From positions 12,198,347 through 12,262,346 of the forward strand of contig OY754987.1 in NCBI GenBank assembly GCA_963576475.1: DNA of 64,000 nt, read 5' to 3'. Position numbers and translations under genes: made by a program. The notes under the pieces were generated by a model. That model was not told the DNA's origin. It made no database searches and saw only the letters and a list, made by a program, of their open reading frames with translations. This DNA is from Molanna angustata. Taxonomy: Eukaryota; Arthropoda; Insecta; Trichoptera; Molannidae. Shown here in pieces: positions 63,590-64,000 of the stretch (its first letter is position 1; every line of letters begins with the position of its first letter).

Positions 63590-64000
63590 AATTCCTTTGT
63601 CCTTCCCGTGCTAAAAACGGCAGTATTGAATAAACATATTATGCACAAGCTCATGGTGACACAGAGGGCTATGGCGATAAGAATGTTAAACATCTCTTTA
63701 AGAGATAGAAAAACTAATAGGTGGATAAGACGGAAGACTAAAGTAACCTATGTCGCCGAGAGAGTCGCCACTTTGAAATGGAACTGGAAGGGACACATTT
63801 CCAGATATACCTACAGATGGTAGGTGGACCCAGAGAATCTTGGAATTGCGTCCGAGACAAGGAAATAGAAGCGTAGGGCGTCCTCAGACAGGGTGGTCGG
63901 ACTGCATCAGTGGCAGGGAGCAATTGGAAGCGGTGTGCCCAGCAGGAAAGGGAGGAGTGGAAGAAGAAGGGTAGACCTATGTTCAAATCTGGATGCAAAT
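63590..64000 (+). pseudogene. RTE-like C-terminal fragment at the window edge
   Basis: Plus frame: FNSFVLPVLKTAVLNKHIMH, KLMVTQRAMAIRMLNISLRD, RKTNRWIRRKTKVTYVAERV and TLKWNWKGHISRYT. A frame change follows, with TRK then a G-P-Q-T-GW-type block (GGGCGTCCTCAGACAGGGTG) and a basic end. This RAM.RRMLN..LRD and WKW.GH order is typical of RTE-like C-termini. Frameshifted near 63820; it runs to the window end. Confidence 0.7.

Overview
The window reads as repeat-dense, AT-rich insect nuclear DNA, most probably from a moth or butterfly. It has spliced eukaryotic gene structure, non-LTR retrotransposons of the R4/Dong, R1-like, CR1-like and RTE-like types, Penelope-like elements, Helitron-type elements, tRNA-derived SINEs and MITEs. 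The species assignment is inference. There are no operons and nothing bacterial.

Only one host coding piece is recognised with confidence: a 160-nt exon at 22309-22468 (+) of an STK32/YANK-type protein kinase, with a good acceptor and donor. No neighbouring exon was found, so most or all of the 64 kb appears to be intron or flank of that gene.

Layout. 1-2.8 kb: a Penelope-like element (RT plus GIY-YIG endonuclease) whose 3' end runs into very long (TA)n tracts. 4.4-14.5 kb: hairpin-rich direct repeats, MITEs, SINEs and RTE-like 3' fragments. 14.6-16.1 kb: two Penelope 3' ends head to head, forming a 430-bp near-perfect palindrome with (TA)n at both outer ends. 17.7-21.8 kb: tandem repeats of 134, 148 and 29 bp, with a Helitron-type element inserted in the 148-bp array. 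22.3 kb: the host exon. 24.8-33.8 kb: nested retrotransposons, in which an R1-like element sits in a Dong element, which sits with a second, truncated Dong in the (TAA)n tail of a CR1-like element. 35.2-41.3 kb: a second R4/Dong-type lineage, almost intact, split by a 2.3-kb Helitron-type element and ending in about 100 A. 43.8-45.9 kb: a SINE with a 7-bp tail array, a 33-bp TTAA palindrome insertion and a 16-bp minisatellite. 47.8-48.5 kb: a TTAA-flanked fold-back MITE. 49.4-54.8 kb: non-LTR fragments, a full Helitron-type copy and two inverted copies of a hammerhead-ribozyme-like repeat. 55.4-57.1 kb: a fold-back locus. 57.8-58.9 kb: more (TA)n and Penelope ends. 60-64 kb: RTE-like C-terminal fragments.

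The most unusual signal is at 56225-56468. Two 106-nt arms differ at about 36 positions in DNA, yet about 32 of these become G:U wobbles in plus-strand RNA, while in minus-strand RNA they would be A:C mismatches. A hammerhead-like motif lies 40 nt downstream. This points to a strand-polarised hairpin RNA, shaped by selection or by RNA/DNA editing. All element ends, duplications and base-pair counts were read by eye.
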